From: Spirosoma aerolatum
Lineage (GTDB): Bacteria; Bacteroidota; Bacteroidia; Cytophagales; Spirosomataceae
Direction of reading: 5' to 3'
Length of the DNA stretch: 64,000 nucleotides
NCBI RefSeq assembly: GCF_002056795.1
Contig: NZ_CP020104.1
Location: 558,001-622,000, forward strand
Shown: positions 35,534 to 44,332 of the stretch, in pieces
How positions within the stretch are numbered: the first letter of the stretch is position 1
How the letters are laid out: every line of letters starts with the position of its first letter
Translations under genes and position numbers: made by a program
Notes under the pieces: generated by a model
The model's input: the letters and a program-made list of their open reading frames with translations, nothing else
Told to the model about the DNA's origin: nothing
The model's database searches: none

Positions 35534-35564
35534 ATAGCCCGAAAGTTCCAAACTTTCGGGCTAT
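35534..35564. terminator. terminator between DUF2383 gene and aldo/keto reductase
   Basis: ATAGCCCGAAAGTT and AACTTTCGGGCTAT form a perfect 14-bp stem with a 3-base loop, followed by TTTTATTT on the plus strand. Confidence 0.87.
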
Positions 35565-35594
35565 TTTTATTTGCTGCGTCAGGTGGCTTCTGAC

Positions 35595-36485
35595 TTAGGC
35601 AGGCAAAGGCATATCTTTCAGATCTTCGTCGGTTAATTTGATCGTAACAGCTTTTACGTTCTCTTCCAGGTGTTTGGCAGATGACGTTCCGGCAATAGGA
35701 AGCATTACGGGCGAAGCGGCTAATAACCAGGCCAGAGCAACCTGATAATCGGTAGCGGGTTTACCATCTACCTGATGACGGGCAGCCACCTTCTGAATGG
35801 CTTGCTGGGCCGAAACGTTTCCGGCGTTGAGCGGGAACCAGGGAATAAAGGCGATGCCGTTTTGTTCGCAGTATTTCAGTACGTCGTTCCAGGTCTGATC
35901 CCCGAAATTATACTTGTTCTGCACCGATACGACATCGAAATACTTCCGGGCTTCCTCAATCTGATCAATACCTACTTCCGACAGGCCAATGTGCCGGATT
36001 TTGCCCTGTTGCTGGGCTTCCTGTAGAAAACCGAGGTATTCGTCGGACGAAACTTTCGTATCGAAACGATGAAGTTGGTAAAGGTCGATTCGGCCCAGTT
36101 TTAAGCGTTTCAAACTGCCATTTAACGCTTCTTCCAGGTGTTTGCGACTGCCATCAACGGGCCATTGATTGGGGCCGGTTCGGAGTAAGCCACCTTTTGT
36201 GCCAATAACCAGTCCATCTGGATAGGGATAAAGGGCCTCGGCGATCAGTTCCTCCGATACATAGGGGCCGTAGCTATCGGCCGTATCAATGAAATTGATA
36301 CCCAGTTCCAGGGTGCGTTTTAATACGCGGATGGCTTCGTCATGGTCTTTGGGAGGCCCCCAGATACCATCGCCCGTAATACGCATGGCGCCATAAGCCA
36401 TTCGGTTGACGGTCAGATCGCCCCCAATTGTAATTGTTCCGGCCTGTGCGGCCAGCTTTGATTCGTCAGATTCAGTTGATTGCAT
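35595..36485 (-). CDS. aldo/keto reductase (AKR family)
   Basis: Oxidoreductase of 296 residues. Catalytic residues are Asp and Tyr in FIDTADSYGPYVSEELIAEAL, Lys in LVIGTKGGLLRTGP, and His in LYQLHRFD. The C-terminal cofactor segment reads MLPIAGTSSAKHLEENVKAV. It belongs to the group of soluble (beta/alpha)8 NAD(P)H reductases related to pyridoxal reductase-like enzymes. The substrate is unknown. It converges with the DUF2383 gene and lies 105 bp downstream of tyrA on the same strand, so it could be part of that transcript. Confidence 0.92.
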   Translation of the reverse strand: MQSTESDESKLAAQAGTITIGGDLTVNRMAYGAMRITGDGIWGPPKDHDEAIRVLKRTLELGINFIDTADSYGPYVSEELIAEALYPYPDGLVIGTKGGLLRTGPNQWPVDGSRKHLEEALNGSLKRLKLGRIDLYQLHRFDTKVSSDEYLGFLQEAQQQGKIRHIGLSEVGIDQIEEARKYFDVVSVQNKYNFGDQTWNDVLKYCEQNGIAFIPWFPLNAGNVSAQQAIQKVAARHQVDGKPATDYQVALAWLLAASPVMLPIAGTSSAKHLEENVKAVTIKLTDEDLKDMPLPA

Positions 36486-36590
36486 AGGTTTTATTAATCA
36501 TTCAGGGTATATACTCCATAGGTGGAGGTTCCCCTGATAAACTATCTAAAACCGTTTTTGTATCCGCAACCCGGTAAAGTTTTTGTTTCC

Positions 36591-37448
36591 TTACCGTTTC
36601 TCGATTCCCTCCAGTACCCGTCGAATTACGTTGGCTCGCTGCATGAATTCGAGGGAATTCGTAATATCCTGCTCGTCGATAATCTGTTTGAACTTTTGTA
36701 GAAACTCGATGTAGGCCGCCAGGGCGTCGGAAACGTTGACGCGATTCTGGTCGAAGATGGGCGCCCACATTTGCGGAGAGCTTTTCGCCAGCCGTACCGT
36801 TGAACTGAAACCGGTACTGGCCATGTCGAAAATTGCTTTTTCGTCTTTCTCTTTTTCCAGCACCGTGAGGCCCAGGGCAAAGGCGCTGATGTGGCTCAGG
36901 TGCGAAACATAGGCCAGATGCAGGTCGTGTTCCTGGGGCGTCATGTAAAATAGTTTCATACCGATGTCGCGGAATAGGCTTTCGACCAGGTTCAGACTGT
37001 CGGGGTTACTTTTTTCGCGGTCGCAGATGATGAGGTTTTTACCCGGCAATAGTTCGCGGAAAGCTGCGCCGGGCCCCGAGTTCTCCGTACCGGCCATTGG
37101 GTGAGCTGCGACAAACTGGGCACGTTTCGGATGGGCATCGGCAATGGCACAAATGGTTTCTTTAGTTGAGCCTAAATCAACGACGGTAGCCCCAGTCGGT
37201 AGCTGATCGAGTACGGTTGGTAATAAGTCGATGATGGTGTTGACGGGCGTAGCCATGACGACCAGTGTACTTTGAGCGATAGCCTCCGACAAAGGCAGTA
37301 CGTCGTCGACAATCCCTTTGGCCAACGCCAGTTGCCCGTTCACCGACGACGTATCGACGCCGATAAAACGCATTTTGGGGTATTTTTCACGAACTGCCAG
37401 CGCGAAAGAGCCTCCTAACAAACCAATGCCTACAATAGAAACTGTCAT
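36591..37448 (-). CDS. tyrA: prephenate dehydrogenase
   Basis: Tyrosine-pathway enzyme of 285 residues that converts prephenate to 4-hydroxyphenylpyruvate with NAD(P)+. The N-terminal nucleotide fold shows VSIVGIGLLGGSFALAVREK. Substrate-binding segments include DLGSTKETICAIADAHP, FVAAHPMAGTENSGP and LHLAYVSHLSHISAFAL. The C-terminal helical domain follows. Its start overlaps the GxxExxY gene stop by four bases (ATGA-type overlap), and an aromatic-pathway-type aminotransferase lies just beyond that gene. Together these make up part of the usual Bacteroidota aromatic amino acid cluster, here interrupted by the GxxExxY gene. Confidence 0.93.
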   Translation of the reverse strand: MTVSIVGIGLLGGSFALAVREKYPKMRFIGVDTSSVNGQLALAKGIVDDVLPLSEAIAQSTLVVMATPVNTIIDLLPTVLDQLPTGATVVDLGSTKETICAIADAHPKRAQFVAAHPMAGTENSGPGAAFRELLPGKNLIICDREKSNPDSLNLVESLFRDIGMKLFYMTPQEHDLHLAYVSHLSHISAFALGLTVLEKEKDEKAIFDMASTGFSSTVRLAKSSPQMWAPIFDQNRVNVSDALAAYIEFLQKFKQIIDEQDITNSLEFMQRANVIRRVLEGIEKR

Positions 37449-37867
37449 CTGAACCGGGATTTAACAGATTTTGGGATGAAGCGGAAATCAGGGTTCAAAA
37501 CTCGCTTGAACTCTAAGCTGGAAGCGCCAATATTGATTAGGGGTCCAATTTCTAAATTGTACGCTTCCAGATAATTAATGGCTTGAGCCAGATGTACTTC
37601 TTCCAGTTTAATAATCGCTTTTAACTCAACTAACAGCTTGTCTTCAGCAAGAAAATCGGCTCGTCTTGTACCAACCAATACACCCTTGTAATAAATTGGC
37701 ATATCGACCTCCCGGGCAAAGCTTATGTTAAAAATGCCAAGCTCATGACCTAATGCCCTTTGGTATATTACTTCCTGAAAGCTATTACCTAATACTCGAT
37801 GAACTGCCATCGAACAGCCGATAATACGGTGCGTTAACTCCCCATATTTGTAATCCTGATGCATCAA
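37445..37867 (-). CDS. GxxExxY-type protein (PD-(D/E)XK-like)
   Basis: Protein of 140 residues of the GxxExxY family. The name motif appears as VLGNSFQEVIYQRAL. The nuclease-like core shows RRADFLAEDKLLVELKAI, fitting the D-x(n)-ExK pattern of PD-(D/E)XK enzymes. These genes are scattered as single copies in Bacteroidota; their function is unknown. The last codons (FIPKSVKSRFR) are encoded by a repeat (37452-37477) that recurs at 39135-39170 without a gene. It overlaps tyrA by four bases, although it has no obvious role in aromatic synthesis. Confidence 0.85.
   Translation of the reverse strand: MMHQDYKYGELTHRIIGCSMAVHRVLGNSFQEVIYQRALGHELGIFNISFAREVDMPIYYKGVLVGTRRADFLAEDKLLVELKAIIKLEEVHLAQAINYLEAYNLEIGPLINIGASSLEFKRVLNPDFRFIPKSVKSRFR
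37452..37477. repeat. AACCGGGATTTAACAG repeat, copy inside GxxExxY 3' end
   Basis: AACC, then G/A, GGATTTAACAGATTTT, then G/A, GGAT. It matches the copy at 39135-39160 in 24 of 26 positions. It codes for the end of the GxxExxY protein. Confidence 0.75.
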
Positions 37868-37957
37868 TTCAATGGATATACAATCGTAAAAAAATCTGTT
37901 CCATTACAAGATTCATTGAGGAGTAAAAAGAGGGAAGTAGTAAAGCAAAATCCGTTT

Positions 37958-39130
37958 TTATCCTAAAATCCGTTCAATCCCGGTTCTGATTCGTTCCTTG
38001 GGCATGCATAAGGATACACGCACGTAGCGGTTCCCTTTCGGGCCAAAGATGAAGCCGGGGGCTATGAAAATATGCTTGTTGAGCAACAGATCGTCAACAA
38101 AGGCTTCAGCCGATTCTACATGATCGGGAAGTTTGGCCCAGATGAATAAGCCTTCCTGATCGGTCGTGTACGTACAGCCCAGTGCATCCAGAAACGCGTG
38201 AACCGCATCGAGCCGACCCTGATAAACCGCATTACGTTCCTCATGCCAGGCTTCAGAATTAGTCAATGCTTCGGCGGCTGCATCCATCAGCGGTTTGAAC
38301 TGCCCCGAATCGACGTTGCTCTTGATGGTCAATACGGCGTCCACATACGGTTTGCTGCTCGCCAGCCAGCCAATGCGCCACCCTGCCATATTATGCGATT
38401 TACTGAGAGAGTTTAACTCAATGCCCACCTCTTTTGCGCCATCGACTGCCAGCAGACTGATTGGTTTCTTCTTGTTGAGGATCAGGCTATACGGGTTGTC
38501 GTGGCAGATAAGTATCTGATGGTCATGCGCAAACCGGACTGCTTTTTCAAATAGCGCATAGGTTGCTGGAGCGCCCGTAGGCATGTGCGGATAATTGAGC
38601 CAAAGAATCTTTGTTGGGGAACCTTCAGGCGATGCGTTTACCCGATCGGTCATCGCTTCCCAGTCGGGTTGCCAGCCGCCCTGTTCAAGAAGGGGGTATT
38701 CGCTCACCTGCGCCCCAACCATCTGGCTAACGGCCCGATACGCCGGGTAGCCCAGTTCGGGCACCAATACACCATCGTTCTCATTCAAAAACGTTAACGA
38801 AATATGCGTAATGCCTTCTTTAGAGCCAATGAGCGGTAGTATTTCCGTTTCGGAATTTAAATCAACGCCATACGTAGTCTTATAGAAACTGGCAATGCCC
38901 TGGCGAAGGCCAACGGTTCCTTTGTAGGGTTGATACCCATGAGCTGTTGGCTGCTGGGCCGACTGAATCAGCGCACCGATGGTATTGGCAGAAGGCATCA
39001 GATCGGGGTTGCCAATGCCCAGATTGATAATGTCGTGACCGGCGGCCTGAAGACGGCGAACTTCGGCCAGCTTAACGGAAAAATAATATTCCTGCGTCTG
39101 ATCGGCGCGGTGAGCAAGAGGGATAATCAC
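37958..39130 (-). CDS. class I/II pyridoxal-phosphate aminotransferase
   Basis: Aminotransferase of 390 residues. Hallmarks are INLGIGNPDL, the substrate/PLP region LNYPHMPTGAPAT, CHDNPYSLI, and the catalytic lysine in SLSKSHNMAGWRIGWLA (Lys 244), with ANPYVRVS-type end NRYVRVSLCMP. It resembles LL-diaminopimelate/aspartate-type aminotransferases placed next to tyrA in Bacteroidota. A role in forming phenylalanine or tyrosine from the keto acids is a reasonable inference from the tyrA neighbour. A GxxExxY gene separates the two on the same strand, leaving 90 bp before it. Confidence 0.9.
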   Translation of the reverse strand: MIIPLAHRADQTQEYYFSVKLAEVRRLQAAGHDIINLGIGNPDLMPSANTIGALIQSAQQPTAHGYQPYKGTVGLRQGIASFYKTTYGVDLNSETEILPLIGSKEGITHISLTFLNENDGVLVPELGYPAYRAVSQMVGAQVSEYPLLEQGGWQPDWEAMTDRVNASPEGSPTKILWLNYPHMPTGAPATYALFEKAVRFAHDHQILICHDNPYSLILNKKKPISLLAVDGAKEVGIELNSLSKSHNMAGWRIGWLASSKPYVDAVLTIKSNVDSGQFKPLMDAAAEALTNSEAWHEERNAVYQGRLDAVHAFLDALGCTYTTDQEGLFIWAKLPDHVESAEAFVDDLLLNKHIFIAPGFIFGPKGNRYVRVSLCMPKERIRTGIERILG

Positions 39131-39134
39131 TTCT

Positions 39135-39170
39135 AACCAGGATTTAACAGATTTTAGGATTTAACAGATT
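39135..39170. repeat. AACCAGGATTTAACAG repeat, intergenic copy
   Basis: The unit GGATTTAACAGATTTT is followed by a second partial unit (GGATTTAACAGATT). It lies directly upstream of the aminotransferase start and matches the copy in the GxxExxY 3' end (37452-37477). Confidence 0.75.
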
Positions 39171-39276
39171 TCGTTAAAATCTATCTATCCATTCATTTAA
39201 AACTGCAAAGATACTTGCTTAAAGAATGTGCTAGCTTATTAGATCAATAAGAAACAAAATCATATAAATCACTAAA

Positions 39277-39870
39277 TCAGCTTAATCCCGCTTCTAAAAG
39301 GTATTTCAGCAACGGGGCCAGGTGCAACGATTGCATCATTTCGCCCGCGTTGATAATTTCCTTCGCCCGTTCCCGCGATATGATATGGACAGTGATTTCT
39401 TCCGTTTTTTCCAGATGTTGTGCCTGCTTCAACTCGACGCCCGTAGCCAGGAATGAGTATGTCAGGTTCGCATGCGTGCCGGGGTTGGCCGATAAGGTCA
39501 TCAGGTGCTGCCAGGTACCACCACCAAAACCAGTTTCTTCCAGTAGTTCACGCTGGGCGGCTACCAGTGGCTCTTCGCCGGGATCAATTACGCCCGCACA
39601 AAGCTCATAGTGAACCTCGCCAATACCGTGTCGATACTGCCGAATCAGAACCAGTTGCCCTTCGGTTGTAACGGCAACCACGTTGATCCAGTCGGGATAT
39701 TCGAAAATAAAATAGTTGGGAATGGAACCGCCATTCTCCATTCGAATAGCGTCTTTGCGCACCGTAAACCACGGCAATTGATGGATATATTCGGAGCTTT
39801 CGACCTGCCAGGGCCGAGGATCGTTCTCTGGTTTCATAGGGGCAAAGGTAGGCTTTTTCGGCAGAGCCAT
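39277..39870 (-). CDS. NUDIX hydrolase, ADP-ribose pyrophosphatase type
   Basis: Hydrolase of up to 197 residues. The NUDIX box is complete: GVIDPGEEPLVAAQRELLEETGF, in which the Glu residues of RELLEE bind the metal. An upstream strand (VALITTEGQ-like VAVTTEGQLVLIRQYRHG) fits the ADP-ribose pyrophosphatase subgroup. The reaction would split ADP-ribose or a similar nucleoside diphosphate linked compound. A second ATG at 39837 (MKPENDPRPW) would give a 186-residue protein and is the likelier start, because the first 11 residues are poorly structured. It stands alone between the repeat-flanked aminotransferase and a divergent lipoprotein. Confidence 0.9.
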   Translation of the reverse strand: MALPKKPTFAPMKPENDPRPWQVESSEYIHQLPWFTVRKDAIRMENGGSIPNYFIFEYPDWINVVAVTTEGQLVLIRQYRHGIGEVHYELCAGVIDPGEEPLVAAQRELLEETGFGGGTWQHLMTLSANPGTHANLTYSFLATGVELKQAQHLEKTEEITVHIISRERAKEIINAGEMMQSLHLAPLLKYLLEAGLS

Positions 39871-39943
39871 ATTAACTGACCGCTTTGATTCGTTGTAAAG
39901 TGGACTTTAGCTTTGGCCAGTCATCTGTACAATCCGCGACCTG

Positions 39944-40525
39944 ATGAAACAATACAGTCTTTTTTTAGTAGCTACTTTTTGCCTGTTCCTGTCGTCATGC
40001 CATCGGCCCGTTGCCTATTTTCAACGCACACCTCATCCCGAAGCCACCCGATTATTAGTGGAAAAACGACCTGTTCCAATTGCTGATATTGTCCCGGAAG
40101 TGGATTCTGTTGTCGAGCAACCGACAACCGATGCGCCTGCTTTTGTATCGGAGCCTGTGGCGAGTCTGAAAAATGAAGTAGATAGTCGGCTGCGGATCGA
40201 ACAGCGAATGCAGCGGGTAGAGCGTGTGTTGGCTACAGAAAAAGAAACAACGACCCAGCAGCCTGACCCTCGGCCTAAGCCTAAGAATCAACTTCGATTG
40301 GGCAACCGGATTCGACAAAGCCTGGGCATACCGCTTCGGAAAGAGCTTAACTGGTGGCAACGGATTAGCTGGAAACTGAAAGCATCTGTAATCGTTATTT
40401 TGGTAGCCGTTGTGTTTGCTATTCTGGGTATTACCACACTCGCGATTATTTTCGGCCTGTTAGGAGCCTTCCTGATGATCAGCGGTTTGAAACGCTCTTT
40501 TAAAGTGAAGCGACCGTGGTTTTAA
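39944..40525 (+). CDS. hypothetical lipoprotein with C-terminal membrane helices
   Basis: Protein of 193 residues. A lipoprotein signal (MKQYSLFLVATFCLFLSSC, Cys 19) begins it. A Pro- and Glu-rich linker follows (about 30-110), then a basic region and two adjacent hydrophobic segments near 145-180 (VIVILVAVVFAILGIT and LAIIFGLLGAFLMISG). A lipid anchor plus two membrane helices is unusual in one chain. The head region HRPVAYFQRTP is shared by a group of Bacteroidota proteins of unknown function. It ends two bases before an inverted repeat. Confidence 0.75.
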   Translation: MKQYSLFLVATFCLFLSSCHRPVAYFQRTPHPEATRLLVEKRPVPIADIVPEVDSVVEQPTTDAPAFVSEPVASLKNEVDSRLRIEQRMQRVERVLATEKETTTQQPDPRPKPKNQLRLGNRIRQSLGIPLRKELNWWQRISWKLKASVIVILVAVVFAILGITTLAIIFGLLGAFLMISGLKRSFKVKRPWF

Positions 40526-40526
40526 G

Positions 40527-40587
40527 TTTTCGACAGGATTTACAGGATGTTTTTACTGGCTGTTAATTCTGTAAATCCTGTCGAAAA
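40527..40587. repeat. 19-bp perfect inverted repeat, GACAGGATTTACAG family
   Basis: Arms 40527-40545 and 40569-40587 are exact reverse complements (TTTTCGACAGGATTTACAG). The right end leads into AAAAAAG. It lies between convergent genes and may also act as a bidirectional terminator. The GGATTTACAG wording is related to the 39135 repeat. Confidence 0.7.
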
Positions 40588-40593
40588 AAGAAT

Positions 40594-41532
40594 TTAGGGT
40601 AATTTCTGCACGGCGTCGTAGATTAGATTAAGGTAGCCTTCCCGGTCAATATCATACACGAATTCGACGTTGGGTGTCTTTTTCAGAACATTGAAAAAGT
40701 CGACAACAGTGGTTCCCGTAGTCAGTTTTCCGGCTGTTTCGACATCCACAAAACACGATTTTGACTCAAACAGCGATGGCGCGATTAGCCAGGCAATGGC
40801 GCAGGGATCGTGCAAGGCTGCTCCTCCGTTGAGTTCGGGACGCTCCTGCCGATAAAAAATCGAAAAGAAGTCCATCAACTCGGCCACCACCGTACCCGAT
40901 TGATTACCAATGGATCGGAACCGCTCAATATCCTCCTGAAATACCAGCGCCTTATGGGTTACGTCGAGGCCGCACATCGTAATGGGTACGCCCGAACTAA
41001 ATACAATGGCAGCCGCTTCTGGATCGACATAAATATTGAATTCGGCCGTTGGGGTCATATTGCCTCGGAAAGCCCCACCGCCCATAATCGAGATACGCTC
41101 AATTTTTGATTTCAGGTGGGGGTAGGCCAGCAGAAACGTGGCAATATTGGTCAAGGGCCCCGTCGGAACAAGGGTAATGGCTTCATCACTCTCAGTCAAC
41201 ATCTTCGCGATGGCTTCAACGGCCGATAAAGGCTCAGGCTGGAGCGTAGGTTCGGGTAGGCTTGGGCCATCCATTCCCATTTCGCCGTGTACATAATCGG
41301 CAATGATCAGTTCACGAAACAACGGTTTATCGGCACCTTTATAAACGGGAATGTTTGCACCTGTCAGGGCCATAATTTTCAGCGCATTCTTCAGCGTCTT
41401 GGCCTGAGTCTGGTTGCCAGCCGACGTAGTGATGGCTTTAATATCGAATAAGTCGCTGCCAATGGCCAGCATGAGCATCACGGCATCATCGTGGCCGGGA
41501 TCGCAATCTATAATTATCGGACGTTTCTTCAT
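40594..41532 (-). CDS. inosine/uridine-preferring nucleoside hydrolase
   Basis: Nucleoside hydrolase of 312 residues from ATG at 41532. An upstream frame to 41607 exists but precedes the conserved N-terminus. The metal-binding motif IIIDCDPGHDDAVMLMLA is at the very start, with AEFNIYVDPEAAAIVF in the middle and HDPCAIAWLI near the C-terminus, giving the Asp ligands of the calcium site. The enzyme splits nucleosides into base and ribose for salvage. It converges with the membrane lipoprotein and is divergent from the M28 peptidase. Confidence 0.93.
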   Translation of the reverse strand: MKKRPIIIDCDPGHDDAVMLMLAIGSDLFDIKAITTSAGNQTQAKTLKNALKIMALTGANIPVYKGADKPLFRELIIADYVHGEMGMDGPSLPEPTLQPEPLSAVEAIAKMLTESDEAITLVPTGPLTNIATFLLAYPHLKSKIERISIMGGGAFRGNMTPTAEFNIYVDPEAAAIVFSSGVPITMCGLDVTHKALVFQEDIERFRSIGNQSGTVVAELMDFFSIFYRQERPELNGGAALHDPCAIAWLIAPSLFESKSCFVDVETAGKLTTGTTVVDFFNVLKKTPNVEFVYDIDREGYLNLIYDAVQKLP

Positions 41533-41713
41533 GGTTTGTCGTTTGCGTTGTGTTTGCCAGCCATTCGACTGGCTTTCCCAAAAAATATGAGGGCCCAAAT
41601 ATATCACCTTTGTACATACCCGACCGGAAAGCTATATGTTGGCATACGTTTCCAATTGGTTCTGCTGAATTGACGGCTTATCTTAGCTACTCGTTTGCTT
41701 TCCTCATTTGCCG

Positions 41714-43381
41714 ATGCGCTCAATTGCTACAACACTTCTCAGTTCATGCCTCACACTCTGCGGGCTCAGTGTTTCGTTCGGACAGTCCAATGCCATTCCT
41801 ACCGATGCCCAACAGGTAGTGAAAACCGCCCGGCCCGACGCTATTCAGATTCATATGCGTATTCTGGCTAACGACTCGCTGAAAGGCCGGAAACCAGGTA
41901 CGCGCGGCTTTGCGATGGCGGCCGATTACGTCGTTTCCCAGTTTAAAGCCCTTGGGCTTCAGCCAGCAGGAGAAAACAAGTCGTATCGGCAGGCCGTACC
42001 GCTGCGTCGCTGGCAAACTAACGAAGCGGGTAGTTCGATGACGCTGATTGCGAATGGCCGCGAACAATCGTTACAATATGGCAAACAGTTTATCCTGAAT
42101 CCGAATCCCGATCATCCAACCAGTGAGGTATCGGCTTCGGTCGTTTTTGTCGGTTATGGTGTATCCGCTCCCGAACTCGACTACGACGATTACGCCGGTA
42201 TCGATGTAAAAGGCAAAATTGTCGCTTTCCTGAATGGGGCTCCGGCTGGTTTTCCCTCCAATCAACGCGCGTATTATTCCTCATCGAAGGCCGAGAATGC
42301 CGTAGCGCATGGCGCTGTGGGGACCATTGCCTTTAGCATGCCTACCGACCTCCGCAACCGCATCGAAACAGCCGCGCCCCGCAATCGGCAGGGTATTTAT
42401 CGCTGGGTCGACAAGCAAGGGAAACCCCAGCGCACCTACCCGGCAATCAAAGGGGCTGCTTCGCTGGGCGATTCAACGGCTCGACTGCTTTTTACCAATG
42501 CACCAACGCCATTCAGCGATGCAATAAAACAGGCTAATAAAAATCGCCCACAGGCCTTTCCGCTCAATGTGTCGGTGCGGATACAGACCCAGACTGAACT
42601 TGTAGAAGATGTGGCCGGATTTAATCTGGTATCGCTATTACCCGGCACCGATCCCATGTTGAAAAACGAATATGTGGTGTATGTAGCCCACCTCGATCAT
42701 CTTGGGATTGGTCGCTTAGTAAAGGGGGATTCTATTTACAACGGTGCTCATGACAATGCATCAGGGGTAGCGATCAACCTCGAAACGGCGAGGCTGTTTA
42801 CGTCTTTACCCAAAGCGCCCCGTCGGTCGGTACTTTTTGTATGTGTAACGGGCGAAGAAATGGGCTTGCTTGGGTCTGATTATTTTGCCTCAAACCCAAC
42901 TGTACCCAAAGACAAAATTGTGGCGAACCTGACGCTCGATATGCCCTTCTTTTTTCATCCACTACTCGACATTGTGCCGTACGGAGCCGAACATTCGAGC
43001 CTAAGTAAAGAAGTCAAACAGGCAGCCAGTTTTTTAGGTGTAGAGATTAGTCCAGACCCGATTCCCGAACAAACGGTATTTATGCGGAGCGATCACTTTA
43101 GTTTTGTTCGGCAGGGAATTCCGGCGCTGTTCATTAAAAGTGGGTCACAAACGGGTAATCCAAACCTCGATGGTACCAAACTCAACCTCGACTGGCGGGC
43201 CTCCATTTATCACTCACCCCAGGACGATATGAACCAGCCGTTTGATTTTAAGTCAGCCGCCAAACACGCCCAACTGCAATTTTTAGTAGGATACCTGACG
43301 GCCCAGGATGAGCAGCGCCCGACCTGGAACAAAGGTGATTTCTTCGGAACAAAGTTTGGCAAAGGTGAGCTAGTGAAATAG
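41714..43381 (+). CDS. M28-family secreted metallopeptidase with PA domain
   Basis: Exported peptidase of 555 residues from the ATG at 41714, which starts a signal peptide (cleavage after SFGQ). A protease-associated domain lies around 115-280 (VVFVGYGVSAPELDYDDYAGIDVKGKI). The zinc peptidase core follows: AHLDHLG (His 326), GAHDNASG (Asp 347), TGEEMGLLGSDYF (catalytic and ligand Glu), LTLDMP (Asp) and YHSPQDD (His). This is the complete M28 two-zinc set. Family members act as aminopeptidases or as glutamyl-cyclase-like enzymes. It is monocistronic. Confidence 0.93.
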   Translation: MRSIATTLLSSCLTLCGLSVSFGQSNAIPTDAQQVVKTARPDAIQIHMRILANDSLKGRKPGTRGFAMAADYVVSQFKALGLQPAGENKSYRQAVPLRRWQTNEAGSSMTLIANGREQSLQYGKQFILNPNPDHPTSEVSASVVFVGYGVSAPELDYDDYAGIDVKGKIVAFLNGAPAGFPSNQRAYYSSSKAENAVAHGAVGTIAFSMPTDLRNRIETAAPRNRQGIYRWVDKQGKPQRTYPAIKGAASLGDSTARLLFTNAPTPFSDAIKQANKNRPQAFPLNVSVRIQTQTELVEDVAGFNLVSLLPGTDPMLKNEYVVYVAHLDHLGIGRLVKGDSIYNGAHDNASGVAINLETARLFTSLPKAPRRSVLFVCVTGEEMGLLGSDYFASNPTVPKDKIVANLTLDMPFFFHPLLDIVPYGAEHSSLSKEVKQAASFLGVEISPDPIPEQTVFMRSDHFSFVRQGIPALFIKSGSQTGNPNLDGTKLNLDWRASIYHSPQDDMNQPFDFKSAAKHAQLQFLVGYLTAQDEQRPTWNKGDFFGTKFGKGELVK

Positions 43382-43389
43382 CCCGCTTT

Positions 43390-44076
43390 CTATTGTAATA
43401 ACATCGGTACATCGACGGAGTCGGGTTTTCGGGGACTGCCTTTCAGGTGTAAGTCTCTGACCCGACTTCTGACTTTACGCATAAACCACTTGCCTGGGTC
43501 TGTCTTTCCGGTCAGGTAGTTGGGATCGGTTTCGCGCCAGAGCGGAGTGCCGATGAAATCCGTATACTCGTAATGGCCAATCAGGTAGTCGATTCCCTGA
43601 TAGTGACGTTTCAGGTACCGTACCAGTTGCACATTGGCTTTCAGTTGCGCTCGGGTCAGGTCGTTATTGCCCACGTTTTCAATCCCAATAGCACAGTAGT
43701 TCAGGCCAATGCAGTGCCGGGCAAAGGTTGTATCGGGCAACAGGCGAAAGATGGTGCCATCCCGATCGACCAGGAAGGGGACGGAAGTATTTAGGGAGCT
43801 GGCTGCCTGAAGATCAGGACGACCCGGTAATACAGAAGGATTAAAGATATTGAAAGTGGCCTCCAGCGTCGGAACAGCCGTCCAGTGAAGCACAATCATC
43901 CTGGGCTTGATATATGGTTCAGTTTGTTCAAGACCGTGCCGTTTGGCCAGATAGTCGAGAGACAGTTGCCGACGTTGCTCGTCAAAAACAATCGGTTTGT
44001 CAATGATTCGTAGAGGGCGTTGTGTGCAGGAGGTGAACAGGGATAAGCTGATGAAGAAGGAAATCAGGAATTTCAT
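43390..44076 (-). CDS. N-acetylmuramoyl-L-alanine amidase lipoprotein
   Basis: Amidase_2 enzyme of 228 residues from the ATG at 44076, chosen for its lipoprotein signal (MKFLISFFISLSLFTSC, Cys 17). A longer frame to 44115 adds 13 residues without sense. Zinc ligands are His in MIVLHWTAVP, His in RHCIGLNYCAIGIENVG and the C-terminal KTDPGKWF segment. It cleaves the amide bond between muramic acid and the stem peptide in cell-wall recycling or remodelling. It converges with the M28 peptidase, with only 8 bp between stops. Confidence 0.9.
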   Translation of the reverse strand: MKFLISFFISLSLFTSCTQRPLRIIDKPIVFDEQRRQLSLDYLAKRHGLEQTEPYIKPRMIVLHWTAVPTLEATFNIFNPSVLPGRPDLQAASSLNTSVPFLVDRDGTIFRLLPDTTFARHCIGLNYCAIGIENVGNNDLTRAQLKANVQLVRYLKRHYQGIDYLIGHYEYTDFIGTPLWRETDPNYLTGKTDPGKWFMRKVRSRVRDLHLKGSPRKPDSVDVPMLLQ

Positions 44077-44332
44077 TTTCAGGTAAAGTCGGTGGGAATG
44101 CTGACAAGTAGACAATGGCTTGAAAATAGTATCAACCCAGGGATAATAGTACTGTATTGAGAGTAGGTATAGGTATTTTTTCTAAGTAATCACCTTTCTA
44201 AAGACCTGGGCTATTCAGCCGGGTTTTAACAGTTTGTAAAAATAGCCATAAGTACATTTAACTACCTTTTAATTCTGATTCTTCGGTAATCGAATTGATG
44301 ACGCGTTATTTTGTTTAGGCATTTCTAAGCGG

